The translations under genes and the position numbers were made by a program. A stretch of DNA of 43,341 nt from CAZSRL01 sp964609615 (GTDB lineage Bacteria > Bacillota_I > Bacilli_A > RF39 > UBA660): positions 1 through 43,341 of the forward strand of contig CAZSRL010000006.1 of NCBI GenBank assembly GCA_964609615.1, in the 5' to 3' direction. Under the pieces are notes generated by a model. The model did not search any database and had not been told where the DNA came from. It saw only the letters and a list, made by a program, of their open reading frames with translations. The first letter of the stretch is position 1, and each line of letters begins with the position of its first letter. Below, one piece after another: positions 8,241-16,027 of this stretch.

Positions 8241-8807
8241 ATGGACAATGAAAAGAAAGGAAACACTATTTTTCTATCTGTTATTGGTATAGCAACATTA
8301 CTAGTGGCAATTATAGGTGCTACATTTGCATGGTTTAGTGCAACTGTAACAGGGAATGATCAAGCAAGTAGTGTAGAAGTAACAACTGCAACATTAGGTG
8401 TTAATTATACTAACGGAAATGAAATTAAAATGTTAAAAGTATTGCCAGGAGCAACAAGTGGAGATAAAACATTTACTGTAGCGTCTCAAGGAGCAAACGT
8501 TGATCAAACTTATACTATTAACTGGGATATCACTACATTTGATTTTATTGATAAATCCGATTTAGTATATTCATTATCTGGATCAGCAAGTGACACTGGT
8601 ACACCTGTTGCAACAAAAACAAATGAAGCAATGCCAACGTCTACTGGAGTTACAGCTATTGGAAACGGTACATTAAAACCTGAAGAAACTCATACTTATA
8701 CAATAAGTGTTGAATTTTTAGAAACTGGATCTAATCAAAATAGTAACCAAGGAAGAAATTTCGCTGGTAAGATTAGTGTAACTGCAGCCAACGTAAGTGC
8801 TAGTTAA
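8241..8807 (+). CDS. SipW-dependent TasA/camelysin-like secreted protein 2
   Basis: 188 residues from the ATG at 8241, with GGGAGG at 8226-8231; a TTG directly before it is a less likely start. The signal peptide (1-30) ends GATFA before WFSATVTGN. The mature domain follows the first copy nearly residue for residue: ASSVEVTTAT, NGNEIKM, TYTINWDI, KSDLVYSLSG, and GSNQNSNQGRNF. The pair are probably paired fibre subunits on the cell surface; which is major and which minor cannot be told from sequence. A GAAA-loop terminator follows. Confidence 0.86.
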   Translation: MDNEKKGNTIFLSVIGIATLLVAIIGATFAWFSATVTGNDQASSVEVTTATLGVNYTNGNEIKMLKVLPGATSGDKTFTVASQGANVDQTYTINWDITTFDFIDKSDLVYSLSGSASDTGTPVATKTNEAMPTSTGVTAIGNGTLKPEETHTYTISVEFLETGSNQNSNQGRNFAGKISVTAANVSAS

Positions 8808-8822
8808 TTAATTACAATAATT

Positions 8823-8844
8823 AAAATAGGGAAACCTATTTTTT
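8823..8844 (+). terminator. Rho-independent terminator with GAAA loop
   Basis: AAAATAGG (8823-8830) pairs with CCTATTTT (8835-8842) across a GAAA tetraloop, then T. Confidence 0.8.
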
Positions 8845-8900
8845 TATTTGCAATATTATTCAAATTATAGTATTCTAATATATATGATAGAGGTGTATTA

Positions 8901-9785
8901 ATGGAAGATAAAAAACAGAGTAAAATTAAAGGATTATTTTCAATTTTAAAAGGATTCTTTAAATGTGTAGCTTGGGCTGTTTTAATTATATTAATTGTAA
9001 TTGCTGTGTTTTTAGTATATTATGTATTATTAAGTAAAAAAGCAAGTAATGAAGGAGTACAATATAAACCTCCAATGGCTCTATATACAATAATTTCTCC
9101 AAGTATGCAGCCTAATATTAATGTATATGATGTAGTATTTAGTGTAAAAACAACAGGTGAAAAAGTTAAAAAAGGAGATGTAATAACATTTTATTCTCCT
9201 AATCAAAATTTAAAAGGTAAAATAATTACCCATAGAGTTATAAATGTTAAAAAAACTAATACAGGTTACCAATTTAGAACAAAAGGAGATAATAATATAG
9301 AAGCTGATTCTGGCTTAGTACCTGAAGATAATATTATTGGTAAAGTACAATTAAAAATACCTAAACTTGGTAAAGCACAATTCTTTTTAAAGAGTAAAAA
9401 AGGATGGATAATTGCTATATTAATACCAGCTTTAATTGTTATTAGTTATGATATATTAAAACTATTTAGAATGTTAAAACTAAAAAAACAAATTAGAAAA
9501 AATAAAAAAGAAGAAACAACAATAATAAATAATGAAAATAACATTAATTCAAATAATAATATAGAACCAATAAAACAATTTGATAATAATACTCAACCAA
9601 CAAATACAACGCCAAATTTATCACAAAACAATAATTTGTCAGAACAAACTCCAAGTGTTGAAGAGGTTAAACCTAACTTTGAACAAGGCTCTATTCCAAC
9701 ACCTACTAATTCACAACAATATGAAGAAACCCTAACAAATATACATTCCGATGAAACAAATAATAATGATGAAAGTAACATTTAA
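8901..9785 (+). CDS. sipW: Signal peptidase I, SipW (ER-type)
   Basis: 294 residues. One membrane helix (about 21-44) precedes the S26 catalytic domain: SPSM with nucleophile Ser68, and IITHRV with His111 in the place where ordinary bacterial signal peptidases carry Lys, which marks the ER/SipW type. TKGDNN (about 127-132) is the conserved third box. A second hydrophobic segment lies near 168-188. The tail from about 200 is a long Asn/Gln/Thr/Pro-rich cytoplasmic or linker region not seen in typical SipW and of unknown role. It very likely processes the two TasA-like proteins directly upstream. The start follows AGAGGTG. Confidence 0.92.
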   Translation: MEDKKQSKIKGLFSILKGFFKCVAWAVLIILIVIAVFLVYYVLLSKKASNEGVQYKPPMALYTIISPSMQPNINVYDVVFSVKTTGEKVKKGDVITFYSPNQNLKGKIITHRVINVKKTNTGYQFRTKGDNNIEADSGLVPEDNIIGKVQLKIPKLGKAQFFLKSKKGWIIAILIPALIVISYDILKLFRMLKLKKQIRKNKKEETTIINNENNINSNNNIEPIKQFDNNTQPTNTTPNLSQNNNLSEQTPSVEEVKPNFEQGSIPTPTNSQQYEETLTNIHSDETNNNDESNI

Positions 9786-9800
9786 AATGTTACTTTTTTT
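9772..9800 (+). terminator. Rho-independent terminator overlapping the sipW stop
   Basis: The 10-base arm 9772-9781 pairs with 9787-9796, then T. The sipW stop codon lies in the loop. Confidence 0.8.
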
Positions 9801-9809
9801 TACCCTAAT

Positions 9810-9836
9810 TTAGCACTCAAATTGACAAAATGCTAA
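9810..9836. promoter_or_regulatory. CIRCE-like inverted repeat (candidate HrcA operator)
   Basis: TTAGCACTC, nine bases, then AAATGCTAA. The left arm is a perfect CIRCE half (TTAGCACTC-N9-GAGTGCTAA is the consensus); the right arm matches 7 of 9. The nine-base spacer ends with the -35 box TTGACA of the next gene, so a bound repressor would block polymerase. The first identity is seen directly; HrcA control is inference. Confidence 0.55.
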
Positions 9837-9850
9837 ATAAGTGATATAAT
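9822..9850 (+). promoter_or_regulatory. Consensus sigma-A promoter
   Basis: TTGACA (9822-9827), a 17-base spacer, TATAAT (9845-9850) with TG one base before it. This is the strongest-looking promoter in the window and lies inside the CIRCE-like repeat. Confidence 0.85.
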
Positions 9851-9882
9851 ATGCAAACTTCATTTTAATAGGGGGTTTTAAA

Positions 9883-10422
9883 ATGAATTGTATAAATAAA
9901 ACAATAATTAGATTAATTTTTGAAATATTTATAACTAGTATTATTTTAGTAGGATCTGTTTTTGTATGGAACGATACATCACATAATACAAGTTATGCTC
10001 AAATGGCAGATTATTACAGTAGTGAAAGTTATAAAAAAATAAGCATCAATAAAATACAAGATATGGATTTAAATCATATGACTCCTATTGATGATGCGTG
10101 TGCATTAAAAAAGAAACCAACAATTATTACTTTTCACAATAATAGTAAATATAAAGTTGAATATTATTTATATTTAAAAATTAGTAAAAAAAGTACATTA
10201 AATATAAATAAACTAAAAATAAATATAAACGGAAATACTATGTATTTAAAGAATAATATTTATGAAAATGAAGTTAATTATTATTACCTAATTGATAATA
10301 ATAACACTAAATTTAATATGTATGTTATCAGATTATGGTTAGATGAAAGCGCTGATAATAGTTATCAAAATAAAACTTTAATATATGATTTTATTTATGA
10401 AGAAGATGAAATAAAAAATTAA
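9883..10422 (+). CDS. Secreted or membrane-anchored protein, possible divergent TasA-like member
   Basis: 179 residues, not recognised with certainty. One hydrophobic segment (about 8-29) is followed by an outside domain rich in Asn, Lys and Tyr. The end, LWLDESADNSYQNKTL, can be laid against the C-terminal GSNQNSNQGRNF region of the two TasA-like proteins, and the domain size is similar, so a distant relative processed by the neighbouring SipW is plausible. The ribosome binding site is ATAGGGGG. It has its own very strong promoter with a CIRCE-like operator, so it may be stress controlled and is probably not in the sipW transcript. Confidence 0.65.
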   Translation: MNCINKTIIRLIFEIFITSIILVGSVFVWNDTSHNTSYAQMADYYSSESYKKISINKIQDMDLNHMTPIDDACALKKKPTIITFHNNSKYKVEYYLYLKISKKSTLNINKLKININGNTMYLKNNIYENEVNYYYLIDNNNTKFNMYVIRLWLDESADNSYQNKTLIYDFIYEEDEIKN

Positions 10423-10427
10423 TTGTA

Positions 10428-11207
10428 TTACACAATTAATTTTTTTTCTATAAAAACAATAATTCCATACATTAAAATAGAAATTATTACTAACAAAAAT
10501 ATAGAACTCATCACTAAATCTATGTTAAATATTTGAGAACCATAAAGAATTAAATAACCTAATCCTTGTTTTGAAGTGAGAAATTCTCCCATAATAACAC
10601 CAATTAAAGACATAGCGATATTTATTTTTAATGTATTAATTATAACTTTATAATTAGAAGGTATAACTACATTAAAAAGTATTTGTTTTTTTGAAGCTTT
10701 AAAAGATTGAAAAAGTTTTATTTTATTTTTATCTGTATTAATAAAACTATTATATATTGCTTGTATGCTTGTTATTATTCCAATTAAAATGGCCATAGTA
10801 ACAATACTTATTTTATTTGCTCCAATCCAAATTATAAGAATAGGACCAAACGCAACTTTAGGAAGAGAATTTAACATTGTAAGATATGGATCCATTACTT
10901 TTGAAATAAATGGAGATAAATAAAATATAATAGATATTATTAACGATAAAACAGTGGTTATAATAAACGCTATTAACGTTTCTCCTACTGTAGTATTTAT
11001 GTGAATAAATAAATTGTTTTGTAAATATAACTCTTTTAAGGTAATAATAATATTACTTGGACTTGATGATATAAAAGTATTAATTACTTCAAGTCTTGTT
11101 AATAATTCCCAAGTTATAAAAAATGAAATACATATTAATAATTGTGTTAATAATATTAATCTTTTATTTCTTTTATAATTATCAACATATTCTTTTTGTG
11201 AATCCAT
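10428..11207 (-). CDS. ABC transporter permease, SsuC/TauC/ThiX-like
   Basis: 259 residues. The ATG at 11207 overlaps the ATPase stop as TAATG, which suggests coupled translation; a longer start at 11225 is possible. There are about six membrane helices and the binding-protein-dependent permease signature region around SLPKVAFGPILIIWIGANK, with the EAA-loop-like FKASKKQILFNVVIPSN near 180. It forms the membrane channel of the importer encoded with the next two genes. Substrates in this family include alkanesulfonates, taurine, nitrate and pyrimidine precursors of thiamine; sequence alone does not decide. Confidence 0.88.
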   Translation of the reverse strand: MDSQKEYVDNYKRNKRLILLTQLLICISFFITWELLTRLEVINTFISSSPSNIIITLKELYLQNNLFIHINTTVGETLIAFIITTVLSLIISIIFYLSPFISKVMDPYLTMLNSLPKVAFGPILIIWIGANKISIVTMAILIGIITSIQAIYNSFINTDKNKIKLFQSFKASKKQILFNVVIPSNYKVIINTLKINIAMSLIGVIMGEFLTSKQGLGYLILYGSQIFNIDLVMSSIFLLVIISILMYGIIVFIEKKLIV

Positions 11208-11947
11208 TAATCTAACTCTTTCCAAAAAATATCATAATAATGTGAAAACATTTTATCGTTTCTATTTTCTATAGGATTCTTTTTCTCAAAAAGATTAATA
11301 TCATAAATGTTTTTTACTTTTCCTGGTCTTTTTGACATTATAACCACTTTATCACTCAAACTGATTGCTTCTTCTATATCATGTGTAACCATTATGACTG
11401 TTTTGTTTTCTTTTTTTATTATTCTATAAACATCATCACTTACTTTAAGTCTTGTTTGATAATCTAGAGCACTAAATGGTTCATCTAATAATAACAAATC
11501 AGGCTTCATAGCAAGAGTTCTTATTAAAGCAACCCTTTGCCTCATACCTCCACTTAAATCTTTGGGATATTTATCTAAAAATGCTTCTAAGCCATATTTA
11601 TATAATAAATCTTTAACATATAATTCTTTTTCTTTTGTTAATTCATGCTTGATTTTTAATCCTAATATAGAATTATCATAAATAGTTAACCAATCAAATA
11701 ACGTATCCTCTTGAAGCATATAACCAATTCTTAAATTATCCTTGCTATACCAAATATTACCCTCATAATCTTTTATTAAATCAACTAATATATTAAGTAT
11801 AGTACTTTTACCACAACCACTTGGTCCAATAATTGATATATATTCTCCTTCTTTAATCTTTAACGAAAAATCTTCTATAGCCTTAATTTCCCCATTTAAA
11901 CTATAGTAAGATTTTTTTAAATTATTTATTTTTAATAAATCATTCAT
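11207..11947 (-). CDS. ABC transporter ATP-binding protein, SsuB/TauB-like
   Basis: 246 residues. Walker A GPSGCGKST (41-49), Q-loop MLQEDTLFDW, signature LSGGMRQRVAL, Walker B LLLLDEP and the switch TVIMVTHD are complete. It energises the importer. The start overlaps the binding-protein stop within ATGAATGA, and the stop overlaps the permease start, so all three genes form one tightly coupled operon. Confidence 0.93.
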   Translation of the reverse strand: MNDLLKINNLKKSYYSLNGEIKAIEDFSLKIKEGEYISIIGPSGCGKSTILNILVDLIKDYEGNIWYSKDNLRIGYMLQEDTLFDWLTIYDNSILGLKIKHELTKEKELYVKDLLYKYGLEAFLDKYPKDLSGGMRQRVALIRTLAMKPDLLLLDEPFSALDYQTRLKVSDDVYRIIKKENKTVIMVTHDIEEAISLSDKVVIMSKRPGKVKNIYDINLFEKKNPIENRNDKMFSHYYDIFWKELD

Positions 11948-12932
11948 TATATTTATTATTAACTAATATATCATAACTTACTTCTTTATCTAATGCATTA
12001 TTATATTTCATTATGTCTATAAGTCTATTATAAGCATCTTTTTTAATATATGTATTATCCCACCAAGAATCAGCATTTTTATATCTTTTAACAATAGCGC
12101 TTATTTCATTTTTAGTATTATCTGGAAATTGATTATATATTGTGTTAGCAATTGTATTAGAATCATTATTACTTACATATTCAATTCCTTTATTTAATGC
12201 TTTAGTAAAACTTTTAATTGTTTTTTCATTATCACTTATATAACTTTTTCTAGCCATAAATACAGTATATGGCACTTCTCCTGCATACTTTCCAACACTT
12301 CCTAATACACATCCAAAATTTTCTTTTTCAAGCTTCAAAGCATTAGGTTCAAATAAATTAACATAATCACCAGTTCCACCAATATATGCTCCTGAAAGGG
12401 ATGCAAAGTCTATACTAGTATTAATATTTAATTCATCTTTTTTAATACCTTCATTTTTTAAAGCATACATAAAGTTCATTAATGGCATACCACCAGTTCT
12501 ACCTCCAAGTACTTCTTTACCTTTTAAATTATTAAGATTAAAATTGCTTTTTTCACTGCAGGAACCAACAATAAATTGACCATCTCTTTTAGTTAAACCT
12601 GCAAAACTTTCTAAATAATCTTTTTCTCCATTATTATAGACATATAACGTTGCTTCTGCTCCTGCAAAACCAATATTAACATCATTACTTAAAACAGAAG
12701 CTGCTACTTTATCTGCTCCTGGAGTCATAATTAAGTCAATATCAAGTCCTTCATCTTTAAAATATCCTTTTTCAATCGCAACATACCACGGAGTATAAAA
12801 AATACTATGTGTTACTTCTGCTACTTTAATAGTTTTTAAATTATTATCATTTGTTTTATCGCAATAAAAATAACCAATCAAACCACATAAAGCACAAAAT
12901 AAAAGTAAAATTCCAATAATTAATTTTTTCAA
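11940..12932 (-). CDS. ABC transporter substrate-binding protein, NMT1/THI5-like
   Basis: 330 residues. The start is TTG, with GAGGAG six bases upstream; an ATG between them is out of frame and meets a stop at once. An N-terminal hydrophobic segment (about 3-22) serves as a signal or anchor; the Cys residues in it do not form a clean lipobox. The core begins with FYTPWYVAIEKGYFKDEGLDI, the usual opening of NMT1/SsuA-type binding proteins, and continues with ASVLSNDVNIGFAGAEAT. It binds a small organic ligand outside the cell. No riboswitch lies upstream, so a thiamine-precursor role is not supported by the DNA. Confidence 0.85.
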   Translation of the reverse strand: MKKLIIGILLLFCALCGLIGYFYCDKTNDNNLKTIKVAEVTHSIFYTPWYVAIEKGYFKDEGLDIDLIMTPGADKVAASVLSNDVNIGFAGAEATLYVYNNGEKDYLESFAGLTKRDGQFIVGSCSEKSNFNLNNLKGKEVLGGRTGGMPLMNFMYALKNEGIKKDELNINTSIDFASLSGAYIGGTGDYVNLFEPNALKLEKENFGCVLGSVGKYAGEVPYTVFMARKSYISDNEKTIKSFTKALNKGIEYVSNNDSNTIANTIYNQFPDNTKNEISAIVKRYKNADSWWDNTYIKKDAYNRLIDIMKYNNALDKEVSYDILVNNKYNE

Positions 12933-13042
12933 ATCATTCTCCTCACTTTCATTTTTAGTATATGAGTTTATATTAATTTAGTGAATTTCCAATTTTTTTA
13001 TAAGTCAAAATATGATATAGTTATATAAGAGAGGATGTTATT

Positions 13043-15118
13043 ATGCAAGAACTAAACAAAGAACAACAAAACGCAGTTAATTTTAAAGATGGAGCTTGTC
13101 TAGTGCTTGCTGGTGCTGGTAGTGGAAAAACAAAAGTTCTAACTAGAAGAATAGTAAAACTTATTAATGATGGAGTATCTCCACATAATATTTTAGCTAT
13201 TACTTTTACCAACAAAGCAGCAACTGAAATGAAATTCAGAGTTTATTCTGAGCTAGGTAATATAGCAAATAAAGTATTTATTGGAACGTTTCATTCTTTT
13301 GGGTTAAAAGTAATTAGAGAAAACTATGATAAACTAGGATTTAAAAACAATATAACAGTTATGGATGGAGAAGATTCAACAACAATAATAAAAAAAATAT
13401 TAAAAGAATTAGATAGAGATCCAAAGCAATATAGTCCGAAATATATAAAAAATAAAATATCTTTAGCAAAAAATGAATTAATGGATGCTGATGAGTTTTC
13501 TAAAGTAATGCTTTCTCCAATTGATAAAGTAGTTATAGAAGTATATAAAAAATATGAAAAAACCCTAAAAACAAATAACTCAGTAGATTTTGATGATTTA
13601 TTACTTTTACCAACTATACTTTTTAAAAACAATAAAGAAGTATTAGATAATTATCAAGAACACTATAAATATTTATTAGTAGATGAATATCAAGATACAA
13701 ATAAAGTACAATATTCATTGTGTAAACTTATTTCAAAAAAATATAATAATATTTTTGTAGTGGGTGATGTAGATCAAAGTATTTATTCATTTAGACATGC
13801 TAATTATGAAAATGTTTTAAACTTTGAAAAAGATTATAAAGATTGTACAACAATACTTTTAGAACAAAATTATAGAAGTACTCAAAATATATTAAATGTT
13901 GCTAATAGTATAATTAAAAATAATAATCTTAGAAAAGAAAAAAAACTTTGGAGTAATAAAGGGCCTGGAGAAAAAATTAAATATATTCGTTGCTATGATG
14001 AAAAACATGAAGTATCAAACGTATTAGAAGAAATAAAAAAAGAGCATGATAAAGGAATATATTATAGTGATATAGCTATACTATACAGAACAAACGCACA
14101 AAGTAGAGTTATTGAAGAAGGATTATTAAAAGAAAACATTCCATATAAAATAGTAGGTAGTTATTATTTTTATAATAGAAAAGAAATAAAAGACTTAATT
14201 AGCTATTTAAAACTAATATACAACCCTTATGACAGCGTTAGCCTTACTAGAACAATTAATTCTCCTAAAAGAGGAATTGGTCCTAAAACAATAGAAAACT
14301 TAAACTTAGAAGCAAGTAAAAGAAAAATTAGTATATTTGATGCTATAGAAAAAGGAAAAGAACTAGAATTTAAAAATATTATAATAGATTTAATAGAAAA
14401 AAAAGACAAACTAACATTGACCGAACTAGTTGAAGAAGTACTATTAAGAACTGGATTAAAACAAAACTTAATAGATGAAAAAACTTTAGAATCTGAAATA
14501 AGATTAGAAAATTTAGAAGAATTTAAAAGTATTACACAGACATTTGAAGAAAAAACTGGATTAGCTTCACTTGAAGATTTTTTAGAAAGTATAAGTTTAG
14601 TAAGTGATATATCAAATTATAAAGAAGAACGAGACTCAGTAAACGTTATGACAATTCATTCTGCAAAAGGATTAGAATTTGATACAGTATTTGTTGTAGG
14701 AATGGAAGAAAACTTATTTCCACACGCAAATTCAATAGATTCAAGAGAAGAACTAGAAGAAGAAAGAAGACTATGTTATGTAGCGGTAACTAGAGCTAGA
14801 AAAAACTTGTTTATATTAAATTCAAAAAGAAGAACATTGTATGGTAGAGATATGATAAACGCACCAAGTAGATTTATTGAAGAAATAGATGAAGACTTAT
14901 TAGAACCAAATAACTTAGTAAAAACAAAGATAAATAAAAATAAAATGTATATAGAAAATAATAATGAAGACTTAAAAACCGGTGATAAAGTAATACATGA
15001 TAAATATGGACAAGGAGTTGTAATAAATGTTGATAATACAATCGCAACAATTGCTTTTAACCATAAAATTGGTATTAAAACATTAATTAAAACTCATAAA
15101 AGTTTAAAAAAAATGTAA
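13043..15118 (+). CDS. pcrA: ATP-dependent DNA helicase PcrA (UvrD/Rep family)
   Basis: 691 residues, slightly short for PcrA. The Q motif LNKEQQNAV, Walker A AGAGSGKT (23-30), TFTNKAATEM, the DEYQDTN box, VGDVDQSIYSFR, and late NVMTIHSAKGLEFDTVFVVG with VAVTRARKNL give the full superfamily 1A motif set. The C-terminal KTGDKVIHDKYGQGVVI is the Tudor-like region that contacts RNA polymerase in PcrA. It acts in repair and in clearing replication-transcription conflicts. The start follows GAGAGGATG. It is transcribed divergently from the ABC importer. Confidence 0.96.
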   Translation: MQELNKEQQNAVNFKDGACLVLAGAGSGKTKVLTRRIVKLINDGVSPHNILAITFTNKAATEMKFRVYSELGNIANKVFIGTFHSFGLKVIRENYDKLGFKNNITVMDGEDSTTIIKKILKELDRDPKQYSPKYIKNKISLAKNELMDADEFSKVMLSPIDKVVIEVYKKYEKTLKTNNSVDFDDLLLLPTILFKNNKEVLDNYQEHYKYLLVDEYQDTNKVQYSLCKLISKKYNNIFVVGDVDQSIYSFRHANYENVLNFEKDYKDCTTILLEQNYRSTQNILNVANSIIKNNNLRKEKKLWSNKGPGEKIKYIRCYDEKHEVSNVLEEIKKEHDKGIYYSDIAILYRTNAQSRVIEEGLLKENIPYKIVGSYYFYNRKEIKDLISYLKLIYNPYDSVSLTRTINSPKRGIGPKTIENLNLEASKRKISIFDAIEKGKELEFKNIIIDLIEKKDKLTLTELVEEVLLRTGLKQNLIDEKTLESEIRLENLEEFKSITQTFEEKTGLASLEDFLESISLVSDISNYKEERDSVNVMTIHSAKGLEFDTVFVVGMEENLFPHANSIDSREELEEERRLCYVAVTRARKNLFILNSKRRTLYGRDMINAPSRFIEEIDEDLLEPNNLVKTKINKNKMYIENNNEDLKTGDKVIHDKYGQGVVINVDNTIATIAFNHKIGIKTLIKTHKSLKKM

Positions 15119-15155
15119 AAGTGTATAATAATAATAACAAAAAATAATAAAATAA

Positions 15156-15184
15156 TTGAAAAATATAAAAAAAGGAAGTATAAT
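15156..15184 (+). promoter_or_regulatory. Promoter at the head of the T4SS-linked locus
   Basis: TTGAAA (15156-15161), a 17-base spacer, TATAAT (15179-15184). It would start transcription of the two small membrane proteins and the TadZ-like gene. Confidence 0.7.
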
Positions 15185-15218
15185 TAATTTATTATAAGAT
15201 AAAGGGAGTGATTCTAAA

Positions 15219-15446
15219 ATGAAAGAAGCAACAGGAGAATTAAATATGACAGTTATAGTTGTAGTAGCAATTGTAGCAATAGGAGCGTTATTTACAGCGT
15301 TTGTTTATCCTGTAATAAAAAGCGGGTTATTACAACAAACATGCAAAACATATGGTCCAACTTATAAAGCGGTTGATGGTTGTTGTGTGGATTCTAATGA
15401 TTCGACAAATAAAATATGCCCTGACGAAGAGAAAACAACTAAATAA
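15219..15446 (+). CDS. Small pilin-like membrane protein
   Basis: 75 residues, not assigned to a known family. A short N-terminus MKEATGELN leads straight into a helix (about 10-33) and then an outside tail with four Cys (TCKTYG, GCCVD, ICPDE). The layout of short leader, N-terminal helix and small outside domain recalls type IV or Tad minor pilins, and the start resembles that of the next protein (MKDAIGG). A Gly-Glu pair near position 6 could be a prepilin peptidase site, but this is weak. The start follows AAGGGAGTG. It is first in a likely operon leading into the T4SS genes. Confidence 0.65.
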   Translation: MKEATGELNMTVIVVVAIVAIGALFTAFVYPVIKSGLLQQTCKTYGPTYKAVDGCCVDSNDSTNKICPDEEKTTK

Positions 15447-15481
15447 CAAAAGAGAAAATATGTATAAATAAGGTGATGTAA

Positions 15482-15988
15482 ATGAAAGATGCTATTGGTG
15501 GAACTTGGTTAATGGGAATAGTGCTAGTTTTTGTAGTACTTTTTTCTAGTTTTCTAGCGTTTGCTGTAAACTATTCAAAAGCATTTAAAGTAAAAAATGA
15601 AATAATAAACATAATTGAAAAAAACGAAGGATATACAACAAGTAATAATTTCGGAGATAAAGATATTAGTACTCAAAAAAAAATACTAACTTATTTAGAC
15701 AGTATTGGTTATAATACAACACAAACAGATATTGAATGTCCAAGCGAGTATAATGATTTAAATGGTAATAAAACAAAGCCTCAAACAGGTAATTATTGTG
15801 TAAAAGAAATTACAGAGGAATATAATCCTTCTTTATCAGCTAATGACAAATTAAAAACTTATTATAAGGTGACAAGTTTTGTAATAGTTGAATTTCCATT
15901 TTTATCTGGAAGTTTTAAAATTCCAATAAGTGGTGAAACAAAAAGAATATATAACAATTGTAGCGATTCAGCTTGTAATAATAAATAA
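15482..15988 (+). CDS. TadE-like or pilin-like membrane protein, unknown
   Basis: 168 residues. MKDAIGGTW precedes one helix (about 9-30), followed by a basic-acidic stretch KAFKVKNEIINIIEK and an outside domain. Cysteines occur in ECPSEY, NYCVKE and the terminal NNCSDSACNNK. The arrangement resembles TadE-type pseudopilins, and the gene lies between a small pilin-like gene and a CpaE/TadZ-like gene, which supports a surface-structure role. No firm family match can be made by eye. The start follows AAGGTGATG. Confidence 0.6.
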   Translation: MKDAIGGTWLMGIVLVFVVLFSSFLAFAVNYSKAFKVKNEIINIIEKNEGYTTSNNFGDKDISTQKKILTYLDSIGYNTTQTDIECPSEYNDLNGNKTKPQTGNYCVKEITEEYNPSLSANDKLKTYYKVTSFVIVEFPFLSGSFKIPISGETKRIYNNCSDSACNNK

Positions 15989-16027
15989 AAAGTAAAAAAG
16001 AAAAAAGAATATAAAGAAGGTGAAGTA

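Noticed and set aside
12933..13042. Possible thiamine (TPP) riboswitch before the NMT1-type binding protein
   Set aside because: The 110-base divergent gap lacks the conserved TPP motifs and leaves no room for the structure plus two promoters.
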